Shown here one piece after another: positions 1 through 8,897 of a stretch of DNA of 64,000 nt. The DNA is taken from the NCBI RefSeq assembly GCF_042651425.1, contig NZ_JBHSCW010000007.1:124001-188000 (forward strand). The letters run 5' to 3'. The notes beneath the pieces are model-generated. The model did no database searches. It saw nothing but the letters and a program-made list of their open reading frames with translations, and was not told the origin of the DNA. Numbering within the stretch: the stretch's first letter is position 1; the number at the start of each line of letters is the position of its first letter. The DNA is from Fodinicurvata halophila. GTDB taxonomy: Bacteria; Pseudomonadota; Alphaproteobacteria; Kiloniellales; DSM-21159. The position numbers were made by a program, and so were the translations under genes.

Positions 1-6
1 CCTGCC

Positions 7-30
7 CGATATGTTCACTCAGACATAACG
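7..30. promoter_or_regulatory. Mo-box (ModE-type operator) upstream of modA
   Basis: Inverted repeat CGATATGT-N8-ACATAACG with one mismatch between the arms. It ends 17 bp before the modA start. The arms match the CGnTAT...ATAACG layout known for ModE-type molybdate repressor sites. The inferred role is repression of modABC when molybdate is plentiful. No modE gene lies inside the window; it could lie to the left. Confidence 0.7.
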
Positions 31-47
31 AGAGGAGGCTCCAACTC

Positions 48-857
48 ATGGTTCGTGCATTCCGCGTCCGCGGCCTGCGGGACGGCCTCGCCTGGCTGGT
101 GCTGGCTGTTGTCCTGGCGGTCGGCCCGGCGCGGAGTCAGGACCAGCCGGTCATTGCGGCGGCATCGAATCTGCAGTTCGCGCTCAACGAGATTGTGGAG
201 GACTTTGCAGAGAAGACCGGCGAAAGGGTGCGCCTGTCCTTCGGATCCTCCGGCAATCTTGCGCGCCAGATCAGGCAGGGCGCGGGCTTCGCGATCTTCC
301 TGTCGGCCGACGAGGACTATGCCCTGGAGCTGGTGCGCGACGGCCACGCCCGGGATGAGGGCGTGCTCTATGCGGTGGGCCGCCTGGCGCTGGTGGTTCC
401 GAGAGGTTCCTCCCTTAAGGCCGACGGTCGTCTCGAGGACCTGGAGGCGGCCTTGGACGAAGGCCGGATCCGCCGCTTTGCCATCGCCAATCCGGAACAT
501 GCCCCCTATGGCCTGCGGGCCAAGGAGGCGCTCGAGCACAGGGGCCTGTGGGACGACATCGAATCGAAGCTGGTGCTCGGAGAGAACATCAGCCAGGCCG
601 CCCAGTTTGCCGCATCCGGCAACGCGGAAGGCGGGCTTGTCGCCTATTCCCTGGCGGTCTCCCCCAAGCTGTCGCAGCGCAGTTCCCACGCTCTCGTCCC
701 CGAGGACTGGCACAGCCCCTTGCGCCAGCGCATGATACTGCTGAAAGAGGCCGGCGCGACGGCTGAACGGTTCTATGCCTATTTCCAGCGCCAGGAGGCG
801 CGCGCCGTCTTTCGGCGTCATGGTTTCCTGCTACCGGGAGAATCGCTGAGCCAATGA
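48..857 (+). CDS. modA: Molybdate ABC transporter, periplasmic binding protein
   Basis: Periplasmic receptor that captures molybdate (or tungstate) and hands it to ModB. 269 residues, usual for the family. An N-terminal signal peptide of about 30 residues ends near ARSQ. The family's AAASNL start of the mature protein and the SFGSSGNL anion-binding segment (about 60-68) are visible, followed by the typical ADEDY region. The ATG has a strong AGGAGG-like site just upstream. It is first in modABC, 43 bp before modB, behind a Mo-box. Confidence 0.93.
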   Translation: MVRAFRVRGLRDGLAWLVLAVVLAVGPARSQDQPVIAAASNLQFALNEIVEDFAEKTGERVRLSFGSSGNLARQIRQGAGFAIFLSADEDYALELVRDGHARDEGVLYAVGRLALVVPRGSSLKADGRLEDLEAALDEGRIRRFAIANPEHAPYGLRAKEALEHRGLWDDIESKLVLGENISQAAQFAASGNAEGGLVAYSLAVSPKLSQRSSHALVPEDWHSPLRQRMILLKEAGATAERFYAYFQRQEARAVFRRHGFLLPGESLSQ

Positions 858-900
858 GCGACACTCGCACATACGCGGGGCGGAGAAGGAACTAGAACCC

Positions 901-1569
901 ATGGACTGGACGGCGTTCGGGCTTTCCCTGCGGCTGGCGCTCTTCACGATCGTCTTCCTGCTGCCCATCGGCATCCTGCTGGGGCGCTGGCTGGCCTATC
1001 GTGAGTTCCGCGGCAAGGGGCTGGCCGAGGCCCTGGTTACGCTGCCCCTGGTGCTGCCGCCCACGGTTTTCGGCTATTACCTTCTCGTGGCCTTCGGTGC
1101 AGCCTCACCCCTCGGACAGCTCTGGCAGGCAGCCTTCGGTCAGCAGCTGGTCTTCACCTTCGAAGGCCTGTTGCTGGCCTCGATCATCTTCAACCTGCCC
1201 TTTGCCATCCAGCCCATGCAGCGCGGGTTCGAGGCCATACCGGCGGAGGTGCGCGAAGCGGCCGCCTGTTGCGGCCTGTCCCCCTGGAAGGCACTGCTGC
1301 GCGTGGAGCTGCCGCTGGCCTGGCCGGGAATCCTGACCGCCATGGTGCTGAGCTTCGCCCACACACTGGGGGAGTTCGGCATCGTCCTGATGGTGGGCGG
1401 CTCCATCCCCGGGGAAACCCGCACCATCGCCATCGCCATCTATGATCGGGTCCAGGCCTTCGACGATGCCGCCGCCGGCCAGATGTCCGCCCTGCTGCTG
1501 GCCATCTCGCTGGCGACCATAGCGCTGACCTTCGCTTTCTCCCGCCGTGTCGGGCGGCGTCTCGGATGA
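901..1569 (+). CDS. modB: Molybdate ABC transporter permease
   Basis: Inner-membrane channel subunit of the molybdate importer. 222 residues with about five hydrophobic segments. The cytoplasmic EAA-type coupling loop (EVREAAACCGL, about 116-126, followed by LPLAWPGI) contacts ModC. Length and motif match ModB. The reading frame overlaps modC by 4 bp (ATGA), so translation of the two is probably coupled. A GGA-rich site precedes the ATG at 901. Confidence 0.93.
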   Translation: MDWTAFGLSLRLALFTIVFLLPIGILLGRWLAYREFRGKGLAEALVTLPLVLPPTVFGYYLLVAFGAASPLGQLWQAAFGQQLVFTFEGLLLASIIFNLPFAIQPMQRGFEAIPAEVREAAACCGLSPWKALLRVELPLAWPGILTAMVLSFAHTLGEFGIVLMVGGSIPGETRTIAIAIYDRVQAFDDAAAGQMSALLLAISLATIALTFAFSRRVGRRLG

Positions 1570-2708
1570 CGGATGCCAAGGGCCTGACGGTGTCGCTGCG
1601 GCAGCAGGCGCCGATTCCCCTGGCGGCGGACTTCGCCTGCGCGGCCGGAGAAGTGCTGGCGCTGGTGGGACCTTCGGGCAGCGGCAAGTCGACCATCCTG
1701 CGCTCCATCGCCGGCACCTACCGCCCCCGCGCCGGGCAGGTGCGCGTGAATTCCGAAGACTGGCTGGAAACCGCGCGCGGTCTCTTCCGGCCTGCCCATC
1801 GTCGGGCCGTGGGCATGGTGTTCCAGAGCTATGCCCTCTTCCCGCACATGACAGCGCTCGGCAATGTCGTGACGGCCATGCCGAAGGCCGGCCGGAGGGA
1901 GCAGGAGCGGAGGGGACACGAGCTGCTCGAGATGGTCCATCTATCGGGCCTGGAGGCGCGCTATCCCGCGCAACTCTCCGGCGGACAGCAACAGCGCGTG
2001 GCCGTCGCCCGGGCGCTGGCGCGGCAGCCCAAGGCCCTGCTGCTCGACGAGCCCTTCTCGGCGGTGGACAAGGCCACGCGGCAACGGCTCTATCGCGAGA
2101 TCGCCCAGCTGCGCCAGACCCTGGACATGCCCGTGGTGCTGGTGACCCACGACCTGGACGAAGCGCTTATGCTGGCCGACCGCCTGGTGGTGCTGCATCG
2201 CGGGCAGACGCTGCAGAGCGGTGCGCCCGAGGAGGTGACCACCCGACCGGTCTCGCCGGAAGTTGCCCGGCTCGTGGAACTGCGCAATCTCTTCGAGGGG
2301 CGGGTCCGGGAACTTGACGGGCGAAGCCGGCAAGGGGTGGTGAAGTGGGCTGGTTTGCCCCTGGAGGTTACGGTGCCGCAGGGCGTGGCTCCCGGCGATC
2401 CGGTTCACTGGGTCATCCCCGACGGGTTCGTCGTGCTGCATCGGCGCGACCGGCCCTCGCGCGGCGAGCACGAGAATCCGGTGCCGGGCGTGATCGGGGC
2501 CGCCTTCAAGGTGGGCCAGACGGCGCATCTCACCCTTTATCCGGATCATGCGCCGGACCTGCCGCTGCACTTCTCGGTGCCGCAGCACGTGGCCCAGCGC
2601 AATGGCATCGAGGCCGGAGTGCAGGCTTCGGTCTCGCTGCTGGCCAAGGGCATCCACCTGATGCCGTGGGCCAGCGCGGCCGAGACTGCAGAGGTATCGG
2701 CGGAGTGA
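1566..2708 (+). CDS. modC: Molybdate ABC transporter ATP-binding protein
   Basis: ATPase that powers molybdate import. Walker A GPSGSGKS (35-42), Q-loop Q87, signature LSGGQQQR (137-144), Walker B LLLDEP (158-163) and the switch His at about 195 are all present. The C-terminal third (about 285-370) matches the Mop/TOBE molybdate-binding regulatory domain typical of ModC. The 380-residue length fits. It is the last gene of modABC and converges on hemF with a 9 bp gap, in which I see no hairpin. Confidence 0.93.
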   Translation: MTDAKGLTVSLRQQAPIPLAADFACAAGEVLALVGPSGSGKSTILRSIAGTYRPRAGQVRVNSEDWLETARGLFRPAHRRAVGMVFQSYALFPHMTALGNVVTAMPKAGRREQERRGHELLEMVHLSGLEARYPAQLSGGQQQRVAVARALARQPKALLLDEPFSAVDKATRQRLYREIAQLRQTLDMPVVLVTHDLDEALMLADRLVVLHRGQTLQSGAPEEVTTRPVSPEVARLVELRNLFEGRVRELDGRSRQGVVKWAGLPLEVTVPQGVAPGDPVHWVIPDGFVVLHRRDRPSRGEHENPVPGVIGAAFKVGQTAHLTLYPDHAPDLPLHFSVPQHVAQRNGIEAGVQASVSLLAKGIHLMPWASAAETAEVSAE

Positions 2709-2717
2709 CGCGCGGGA

Positions 2718-3611
2718 TCAGGGCCAGGCGGCCAGCGGCGGCAGGGACATCAGGATGGCTTCCACGTTGCCCCCGGTCTTGAGGCCGAACTGCGTGCCGC
2801 GGTCGTAGATCAGGTTGAACTCGGCGTAGCGGCCGCGCTTGAACAGCTGGTGCTGGCGCTGTTCCTCCGTCCAGGGCTTGTACATGTGGCGGCGGACCAA
2901 CTGCGGGTAGATATCCAGGAAGGTCTCGCCGATGTCGCGTGTGAAGGCGAAGTCGGCCTCGTGGTCGCCACTTTCCAGGTAGTCGAAGAAGATGCCGCCC
3001 ACCCCACGGGATTCGCCGCGATGCGGGATCATGAAATACTCGTCGGCCCACTCCTTGAAGCGCGGGTAGTAGTCCGGGTCGTGGCGATCGCACGCCGTCT
3101 TCAGGGCCTGGTGGAAGTCCGCGGTATCCGTTTCGTCAGGATAAATGGGATTGAGATCGGCGCCGCCGCCGAACCAGCTCTTTGTCGTCACGATGTGGCG
3201 GGTGTTCATGTGGACGGCGGGGACCAGCGGACTCTGCAGGTGCGCCACGAGGGAAATACCGCTGGCCCAGAAGCGCGGATCCTCCTCGGCGCCCGGGATC
3301 TGCTGGGCGAATTCCGGCCGGAACTTCCCGTGTACCGTGGAGACGTTCACGCCCACCTTCTCGAAGACGCGTCCGCGCATGAGCGACATGACCCCGCCAC
3401 CGCCGGGCGCCCCGTCGTCATCCTGGCGGTCCCAGGCCTTGCGCTCGAAGCGTGCCGGGGGGATGTGGGCGAAGCGCTCAGCATTCTCGCCCTCGAGTTC
3501 GGCCTCCAGCGCCTCGAAGGCGGTGCAGATGCGATCGCGCAGTTCGGCGAACCAGCGACTGGCCGATTCCTTGCGTGCCTTGACTTCGGAGGTGTCCTGA
3601 AAAGCCGTCAT
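2718..3611 (-). CDS. hemF: Oxygen-dependent coproporphyrinogen III oxidase
   Basis: Soluble enzyme that decarboxylates coproporphyrinogen III to protoporphyrinogen IX with O2, late in heme synthesis. 297 residues, full length. Family stretches are clear: GGGVMSLMRG, GVNVSTVHG, the HMNTRHI segment, WFGGGADLNP, HRGESRGVGGIFFDY and the C-terminal YAEFNLIYDRGT. I chose the ATG at 3611, which overlaps the trmL stop as TGATG; an in-frame TTG lies one codon upstream. Cotranscribed with trmL and divergent from the heme-requiring bc1 operon. Confidence 0.95.
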   Translation of the reverse strand: MTAFQDTSEVKARKESASRWFAELRDRICTAFEALEAELEGENAERFAHIPPARFERKAWDRQDDDGAPGGGGVMSLMRGRVFEKVGVNVSTVHGKFRPEFAQQIPGAEEDPRFWASGISLVAHLQSPLVPAVHMNTRHIVTTKSWFGGGADLNPIYPDETDTADFHQALKTACDRHDPDYYPRFKEWADEYFMIPHRGESRGVGGIFFDYLESGDHEADFAFTRDIGETFLDIYPQLVRRHMYKPWTEEQRQHQLFKRGRYAEFNLIYDRGTQFGLKTGGNVEAILMSLPPLAAWP

Positions 3612-4075
3612 CAATGCTGTCCTTCTGTGGAGGGGAAGCCGCCGGTCTGGCGCAGGGCTTCGCCCAGCACCATCGCACCGGCCACGGCGACGTTCAACGA
3701 ACGCTGGTCCCGCGCCATGGGAATGACGAGCCGGGCCGCAGCGGCGGCATGCACCTCGTTCGGCACGCCGGCGGACTCCCGGCCCAGCAGCAGGGTGTCC
3801 GTCGGGCGAAAGGCGAAGTCGGTATAACCCGTGTCGCCGCTTGTGGTCAGCAGGATCAGCCGGCCTTCAACGGCATCCTGAAAACGGGTCCAGCCGTCGT
3901 GGCGCGTGACCAGGGTGCTGGCGATGTAATCCAGGCCGGCGCGCCGCAGGCGCCGATCGTCCCAGATGAATCCGCAAGGATCTATGATGTCCACACCAAT
4001 GCCCATGCAGGCTGCAAGACGTAACAGTGTCCCCGTATTCTGAGGAATATCAGGTTGATAAAGTGCCAGGCGCAT
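3611..4075 (-). CDS. trmL: tRNA (cytidine(34)-2'-O)-methyltransferase
   Basis: SPOUT-class methyltransferase that 2'-O-methylates the wobble base of tRNA-Leu isoacceptors. 154 residues. The start MRLALYQPDIPQNTG is the normal family N-terminus, so I used the ATG at 4075; the open frame continues upstream to 4300 without family-like sequence. The trefoil-knot SAM motifs LGRESAGVP and RSLNVAVAGA are intact. Translationally coupled to hemF. Confidence 0.92.
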   Translation of the reverse strand: MRLALYQPDIPQNTGTLLRLAACMGIGVDIIDPCGFIWDDRRLRRAGLDYIASTLVTRHDGWTRFQDAVEGRLILLTTSGDTGYTDFAFRPTDTLLLGRESAGVPNEVHAAAAARLVIPMARDQRSLNVAVAGAMVLGEALRQTGGFPSTEGQH

Positions 4076-4381
4076 GGCAAGCCGTTCCCCCAGTACAGGA
4101 AAAGGGATGAAGGTGACAGGATCGCCCGCCAGCGCGGCAGGTCGGGACGACGCCGCAAATCCGTCGTCGTGGACTTTACTTTGGGGCGGAATTTCCTCTA
4201 TATGCAGCCGGTCATGCAAGGTAACCAGAGTACCTGTGCGGCGATGCGCCGCAAGGACCGTGACAAATCGGGGGTATGGCGGGTTTATTTCGGTCCTCAC
4301 CTTCGGTAGATATGACCGGGGTCGCCCCTGAGCGACTGCGGCCGGTCATCGAGCGGTAACGACGAGGGGATACGGAGAGAT
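4076..4381. promoter_or_regulatory. Divergent intergenic region trmL / petABC
   Basis: 306 bp separate the two divergent operons. On the plus strand a candidate promoter is GTGACA (4260-4265), 18 bp, TTTATT (4284-4289), about 90 bp before petA. A short GCGGCGATGCGCCGC hairpin sits near 4238-4252. I see no clear FNR palindrome. The upstream frame extension of trmL falls here and is not family-like. The promoter call is weak. Confidence 0.35.
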
Positions 4382-4945
4382 ATGGCAGACAGTGCGAATG
4401 CCGGGCAAGGCGGAGCCGGGCACGGCGGTGACGGAACGTCGCGGCGCGACTTCCTCTTTCTGGCGGCAGGAGCCGTTGGTGCAGTCGGAGCGGCTTCGGC
4501 CATCTGGCCACTGATCGACTCATTGAATCCGGCAGCGGACATCCGCGCGCTGGCCACCAGCCGGGTGGATCTCAGTCCGATCAGCGAGGGTCAGGCCATA
4601 ACGATCACCTGGCAGGGAAAGCCGGTCTTCATCCGCCACCGCACGTCCGAGGAAATCGAGCAGGCCAGAGAGGTGCCCCTGGATGACCTGATCGATCCCC
4701 AGCGCGATGCAGAACGTGTCATCGAGCCGCAGTGGCTAGTCATGGTCGGGATCTGCACGCATCTGGGCTGTATCCCGCTCGGCCAGAGCTCCAGTGATCC
4801 CAAGGGAGATTTCGGGGGATGGTTCTGTCCCTGTCACGGCTCGCACTACGATACCTCCGGACGAATCCGCAAGGGACCGGCACCGCGCAACCTGGAAGTG
4901 CCGACCTATGAATTCGCCGAAGACACCACGATCGTGATCGGCTAA
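4382..4945 (+). CDS. petA: Ubiquinol-cytochrome c reductase, Rieske iron-sulfur subunit
   Basis: [2Fe-2S] subunit of complex III that accepts electrons from ubiquinol and passes them to cytochrome c1. 187 residues. An uncleaved Tat anchor (SRRDFLF, 20-26) is followed by a membrane helix. The cluster ligands are in CTHLGC (125-130) and CPCHGSHYD (149-157), with both disulfide cysteines present. First gene of petABC; a GGAGAG site precedes the ATG. 15 bp separate it from petB. Confidence 0.97.
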   Translation: MADSANAGQGGAGHGGDGTSRRDFLFLAAGAVGAVGAASAIWPLIDSLNPAADIRALATSRVDLSPISEGQAITITWQGKPVFIRHRTSEEIEQAREVPLDDLIDPQRDAERVIEPQWLVMVGICTHLGCIPLGQSSSDPKGDFGGWFCPCHGSHYDTSGRIRKGPAPRNLEVPTYEFAEDTTIVIG

Positions 4946-4960
4946 GGGGACAAGCAGAGC

Positions 4961-6259
4961 ATGAGCGGCTTCAACACGAACAACCGGGCGGTCAAGTGGT
5001 TCGACAACCGCCTGCCGATCTTCTCCTACGTCAACGAGCACCTCGTCGACTATCCGGCTCCGCGTAACCTGAACTACCTGTGGAACTTCGGCTCGCTGGC
5101 CGGCATTACGCTGGTGATCATGATCGCCACCGGCCTGCTGCTGGCGATGCAATACACGCCGCATGTGGACCATGCCTTCGATTCCGTCGAGCGCATCATG
5201 CGCGACGTGAACTTCGGCTGGCTGATCCGCTACATCCACATGAACGGCGCCTCGTTCTTCTTCATCGTGGTCTACCTGCACATGTTCCGGGGGCTCTACT
5301 ACGGCTCCTACAAGGCGCCGCGCGAGGTGCTCTGGGGCCTGGGCGTCATCATCCTGCTGCTGATGATGGCCACCGCCTTCATGGGCTACGTGCTGCCCTG
5401 GGGCCAGATGAGCTATTGGGGCGCCACGGTGATAACCAACCTGTTCTCGGCCATACCGCTGGTGGGCGACAGCATCGTCAGCTGGCTGTGGGGCGGCTTC
5501 GCCGTCGACAATCCGACGCTGAACCGCTTCTTCGCCCTGCACTACCTGCTGCCCTTCGTGATCGTCGCCGTGGTCTTCCTACACCTCTGGGCCCTGCATC
5601 GCTTCGGCTCGAACAACCCGCTGGGTATCGAGGCCAAGGGTCCGCAGGACAAGATCCCGTTCCATCCCTACTACACGGTGAAGGATCTGGTCGGACTGGG
5701 CGTGTTCCTGATCCTCTTCGCGCTGTTCGTCTTCTATGCGCCGAACTACATGGGCCATCCCGACAACTACATCGAGGCCGATCCGCTGGTGACGCCTTCG
5801 CACATCGTGCCGGAATGGTACTTCCTGCCGTTCTACGCCATGCTGCGCGCGATCACCTTCGACATCTCCATTCCGTTCACCGGCATCACCCTGATCGACG
5901 CCAAGCTGGGTGGGGTGTTGACGATGTTCGGCTCGATCATCCTGTTGTTCTTCCTGCCCTGGCTGGACAGCTCGCCGGTGCGCAGTTCGCGGTTCCGTCC
6001 GCTGTACAAGAACTTTTTCTGGGTGCTGGTGGTGGCCTGCCTGGTGCTCGGCTATGTCGGGGCCCAGCCCCCGGAGGAGCCCTGGGTGACCATCGGTCAG
6101 ATCGCAACGGCCTATTACTTCGCTCACTTCCTGATCATCCTGCCGCTGCTGGGCCGACTGGAGCGTCCCAAGCCGCTACCGGCCTCGATCAGCGATCCTG
6201 TCCTCAAATCAGGCGGGGCCGGGACCTCCGCCCAGGCCAAGCCGATGGAGAAAGCCTGA
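4961..6259 (+). CDS. petB: Cytochrome b of complex III
   Basis: Membrane core of the bc1 complex, with the quinol-oxidising and quinone-reducing sites. 432 residues with the usual eight helices. The two bis-His heme pairs are H93/H194 and H107/H208, spaced 14 as in the family. The Qo-site PEWY motif is at about 285-288. Its stop overlaps the cytochrome c1 start (TGATG). The length matches bacterial, unfused cytochrome b with a short polar C-terminal tail. Confidence 0.97.
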   Translation: MSGFNTNNRAVKWFDNRLPIFSYVNEHLVDYPAPRNLNYLWNFGSLAGITLVIMIATGLLLAMQYTPHVDHAFDSVERIMRDVNFGWLIRYIHMNGASFFFIVVYLHMFRGLYYGSYKAPREVLWGLGVIILLLMMATAFMGYVLPWGQMSYWGATVITNLFSAIPLVGDSIVSWLWGGFAVDNPTLNRFFALHYLLPFVIVAVVFLHLWALHRFGSNNPLGIEAKGPQDKIPFHPYYTVKDLVGLGVFLILFALFVFYAPNYMGHPDNYIEADPLVTPSHIVPEWYFLPFYAMLRAITFDISIPFTGITLIDAKLGGVLTMFGSIILLFFLPWLDSSPVRSSRFRPLYKNFFWVLVVACLVLGYVGAQPPEEPWVTIGQIATAYYFAHFLIILPLLGRLERPKPLPASISDPVLKSGGAGTSAQAKPMEKA

Positions 6260-7020
6260 TGAAAAAGCTCGCTCTTTCCATAACGGCCGCCGTGGGCCTG
6301 CTGTTCTCCGCCAGTACGGCGAGTGCCGCCGAAGGGGTCGCGATTCCCGAGCAGGACTGGTCCTTCTCCGGTTTCTTCGGCACCTATGATCGCGAGGCGC
6401 TGCAGCGCGGTTTCCAGGTCTATGAACAGGTCTGCTCGTCCTGTCACAGCCTGCGCCTGGTGGCCTTCCGAAACCTGTCCGAGCTGGGCTACAACGATGC
6501 CGAGATCCGGGCCATTGCCGCGGACTATACCGTGGAAGACGGTCCGAACGATGAAGGCAACATGTACGAGCGCGACGCCGAGGCCTCGGACAAGTTCCCG
6601 CCGCCCTTCCCCAACGAGGAGGCCGCACGTGCGGCCAACGGAGGAGCCTATCCGCCGGATCTGTCGCTGATGGCCAAGGCCCGTGCCGGCGGTCCGGACT
6701 ATCTCTATGCACTGCTGACCGGCTACGAGGAAGCGCCGGAGGATGTCGAGATGATGCAGGGGATGTATTACAACGAATACTTCCCGGGCCATCAGATCGC
6801 CATGGCGCCGCCGCTGAGCGAGGGCATCGTCGAGTATGCCGACGGCACCGAGGCGACGGTCAGCCAGATGTCGGCCGACGTCAGCGAGTTCCTGATGTGG
6901 ACGGCGGAGCCCAAGCTGGAGGACCGCAAGCAGATGGGGATCAAGGTGATCCTGTTCCTGCTGGTCTTCACGGGGCTGATCTATGCCGCCAAGCGCAAGC
7001 TGTGGGCCAACCTGCACTAG
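6259..7020 (+). CDS. petC: Cytochrome c1 of complex III
   Basis: Periplasm-facing c-type heme subunit that delivers electrons to soluble cytochrome c. 253 residues. A signal peptide ends at ASA near 23. The heme-attachment motif CSSCH is at 59-63, and the MAPPLSEG segment holds the likely axial Met. A single C-terminal membrane anchor is near 225-245. The start is the ATG overlapping the petB stop. The frame is open far upstream in petB, but that part is a shadow. A terminator follows 30 bp downstream. Confidence 0.96.
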   Translation: MKKLALSITAAVGLLFSASTASAAEGVAIPEQDWSFSGFFGTYDREALQRGFQVYEQVCSSCHSLRLVAFRNLSELGYNDAEIRAIAADYTVEDGPNDEGNMYERDAEASDKFPPPFPNEEAARAANGGAYPPDLSLMAKARAGGPDYLYALLTGYEEAPEDVEMMQGMYYNEYFPGHQIAMAPPLSEGIVEYADGTEATVSQMSADVSEFLMWTAEPKLEDRKQMGIKVILFLLVFTGLIYAAKRKLWANLH

Positions 7021-7050
7021 GTCATTGGGCCGGAGTTGCAGAACATGGCG

Positions 7051-7085
7051 AAGGGCCGCTCAAGAGCGGCCCTTTCGTCTTTTTG
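7051..7085 (+). terminator. Rho-independent terminator of petABC
   Basis: A 9-bp perfect stem, AGGGCCGCT / AGCGGCCCT, with a CAAG loop is followed by TTCGTCTTTTT. It lies 31-65 bp after the petC stop and fits an intrinsic terminator. Confidence 0.85.
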
Positions 7086-7158
7086 CCCTTGCCCGTTCCC
7101 GGGTTAGGCTGTCGACTGCTGGGGGATGCCAAGCGATTCGCCAAAATGGGGGTGCCAG

Positions 7159-8055
7159 ATGATCGAGTCAGTTTCGTCACCGGTGGTCGGTGTCATCGGC
7201 GGCAGTGGCGTCTATGACATGGACGGTCTCGAGAAGGCGGAATGGAAAGCGGTGGACAGCCCCTTCGGCCCGCCATCCGATGAATTCCTCTGCGGCGAAC
7301 TGGAGGGCCAGCCCGTGGTCTTCCTGCCGCGGCACGGGCGCGGTCATGTCCTCTCCCCCTCTGACGTCAATTACCGTGCCAATATCGATGCCCTGAAGCG
7401 GCTCGGCGTCACGGAAATCCTCTCGCTGAGTGCCGTAGGATCGTTGAAGGAAGAGCTGCCACCCGGCCATTTCGTGCTGGTCGACCAGTTCATAGATCGC
7501 ACCATCAACCGGACAAAGACCTTCTTCGGCGATGGCCTCGTGGCCCACGTCTCGTTGGCACATCCGGTCTGCAGCCGTCTCGACCATCATCTTGTGGCCG
7601 CAGCCGAGGAGGCTGGCATTCCCTTCCGCAAGGGCGGGACCTACCTGGCCATGGAAGGCCCGCAGTTCTCGACCCTGGCCGAATCCAACCTCTATCGCAG
7701 CTGGGGGTGTGAGGTGATCGGCATGACCAACATGCCGGAGGCCAAGCTGGCGCGCGAGGCCGAGCTCTGTTACGCCAGCGTGGCCATGGTGACCGATTAC
7801 GATTGTTGGCATCCCGACCACGATCACGTCACCGTCGAGCAGGTGGTGAAGGTCCTGATGGAGAATGCCGAGAAGGCCCGCACGCTGATCCGGGCGGTCC
7901 TGCCGCGCCTGTCCGGACGGGACGCGTCCTGCGAGCAGGGCTGTGACAGGGCGCTCGACAATGCGCTGATCACGCGCCCGGAGCAACGCAATCCCGAGAC
8001 GTGCGCCCGCCTGGACGCGGTGGCGGGCCGTGCGCTTGCAGCGGAGGCGAACTGA
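7159..8055 (+). CDS. mtnP: S-methyl-5'-thioadenosine phosphorylase
   Basis: Cleaves methylthioadenosine with phosphate to adenine and 5-methylthioribose-1-phosphate in methionine/polyamine salvage. 298 residues from the ATG at 7159, which gives a family-like VGVIGGSGVYDM start; an upstream ATG at 7126 is less likely. Visible family segments are LPRHGRGH, the SAVGSLKEE loop, MEGPQFST, the EVIGMTNMPEAKLAREAE stretch, and D-Y-D-C-W. Its stop overlaps the next start (TGATG). Confidence 0.94.
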   Translation: MIESVSSPVVGVIGGSGVYDMDGLEKAEWKAVDSPFGPPSDEFLCGELEGQPVVFLPRHGRGHVLSPSDVNYRANIDALKRLGVTEILSLSAVGSLKEELPPGHFVLVDQFIDRTINRTKTFFGDGLVAHVSLAHPVCSRLDHHLVAAAEEAGIPFRKGGTYLAMEGPQFSTLAESNLYRSWGCEVIGMTNMPEAKLAREAELCYASVAMVTDYDCWHPDHDHVTVEQVVKVLMENAEKARTLIRAVLPRLSGRDASCEQGCDRALDNALITRPEQRNPETCARLDAVAGRALAAEAN

Positions 8056-8870
8056 TGGATACGGCGGTCGCGGGACTGGACCATGCGTTGGTCGGAGTGG
8101 CGGACCTGGAAGCGGCGCGCGCCGGCTGGTCACGCCTCGGCTTCACCGTGACGCCGCGGGGCCGGCATACGGGCTGGGGCACCGCCAATTACTGCATCAT
8201 GTTCCCCTATGATTATATTGAACTGCTGGGCATCGTGGATCCGGAGCAGTTCACCAACAACCTGGATCGCTTCCTGGCCGAGCGCGGCGAAGGCCTGTTG
8301 TCTCTGTCCTTTGCGACCTCCGACATTGAGGAGTCCGCCCGCCGGTTGAGCGGGAACGGCGTTGAGCACGGCGGGCCAAAGGATCTCTCGCGCGCCCTGG
8401 AACTGCCGGAAGGACCGGTTCAGCCTGCCTTCCGCCTGCTGCACCCCGTCCCCGAAGCCAGCCCGGCCTTCCCCGCCTTCCTCTGCCAGCATCTGACGCC
8501 GGAACTGGTGTGGCAGCCGCAGTGGACCAGTCACGAGAATGCGGCGACCGCAGTGCGACGCGTTCAGGTGGCCTGCCAACATCCCGGCGAGGCGGCGCCG
8601 GCCTACGCCGCCATTTTTGGCGAGGAGAACCTGCAGATGGCCGATGGCCGCGCGCTGCTGACCTGCGGCACGTGCGAGATTCTGCTGGAACCGGCCGAGA
8701 TGCCGGGCACCAGGGAAGGTTTGGCCGGCCTGTCACTTTTGTCCGCCGACCTGCGTCGTACCGAAGCCTGCCTGCGTCACAACGGGGTTACCTGCAGCCT
8801 GGACGATGCCGGTGTTCACGTTCCGGCAAGCGAGGCCAATGGTGTCGCGCTGAGCTTCGTCTCTCACTGA
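8055..8870 (+). CDS. VOC-superfamily (glyoxalase-like domain) protein
   Basis: 271 residues. The N-terminal half starts LDHALVGVADLEAARAGWSRLGF, the classic opening of a vicinal-oxygen-chelate module, and continues with a YIELLGI metal-site-like strand. The C-terminal half looks like a second, more diverged module. The family is the large single-chain glyoxalase-like type of unknown substrate. It is translationally coupled to mtnP, so a link to methylthioribose salvage or purine recycling is possible but only inferred from position. Confidence 0.75.
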   Translation: MDTAVAGLDHALVGVADLEAARAGWSRLGFTVTPRGRHTGWGTANYCIMFPYDYIELLGIVDPEQFTNNLDRFLAERGEGLLSLSFATSDIEESARRLSGNGVEHGGPKDLSRALELPEGPVQPAFRLLHPVPEASPAFPAFLCQHLTPELVWQPQWTSHENAATAVRRVQVACQHPGEAAPAYAAIFGEENLQMADGRALLTCGTCEILLEPAEMPGTREGLAGLSLLSADLRRTEACLRHNGVTCSLDDAGVHVPASEANGVALSFVSH

Positions 8871-8897
8871 GCGCTCGCCCGCCTGTCCTGCCGGACC

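Noticed and set aside
4076..4300. 75-residue N-terminal extension of TrmL
   Set aside because: The family starts at MRLALYQPDIPQN; the extension has no similarity and no ribosome-binding site is needed there.
5080..6258. Long upstream extension of cytochrome c1 (open frame from 5080)
   Set aside because: This part is cytochrome b read in another frame. The signal peptide and the coupled ATG fix the true start at 6259.
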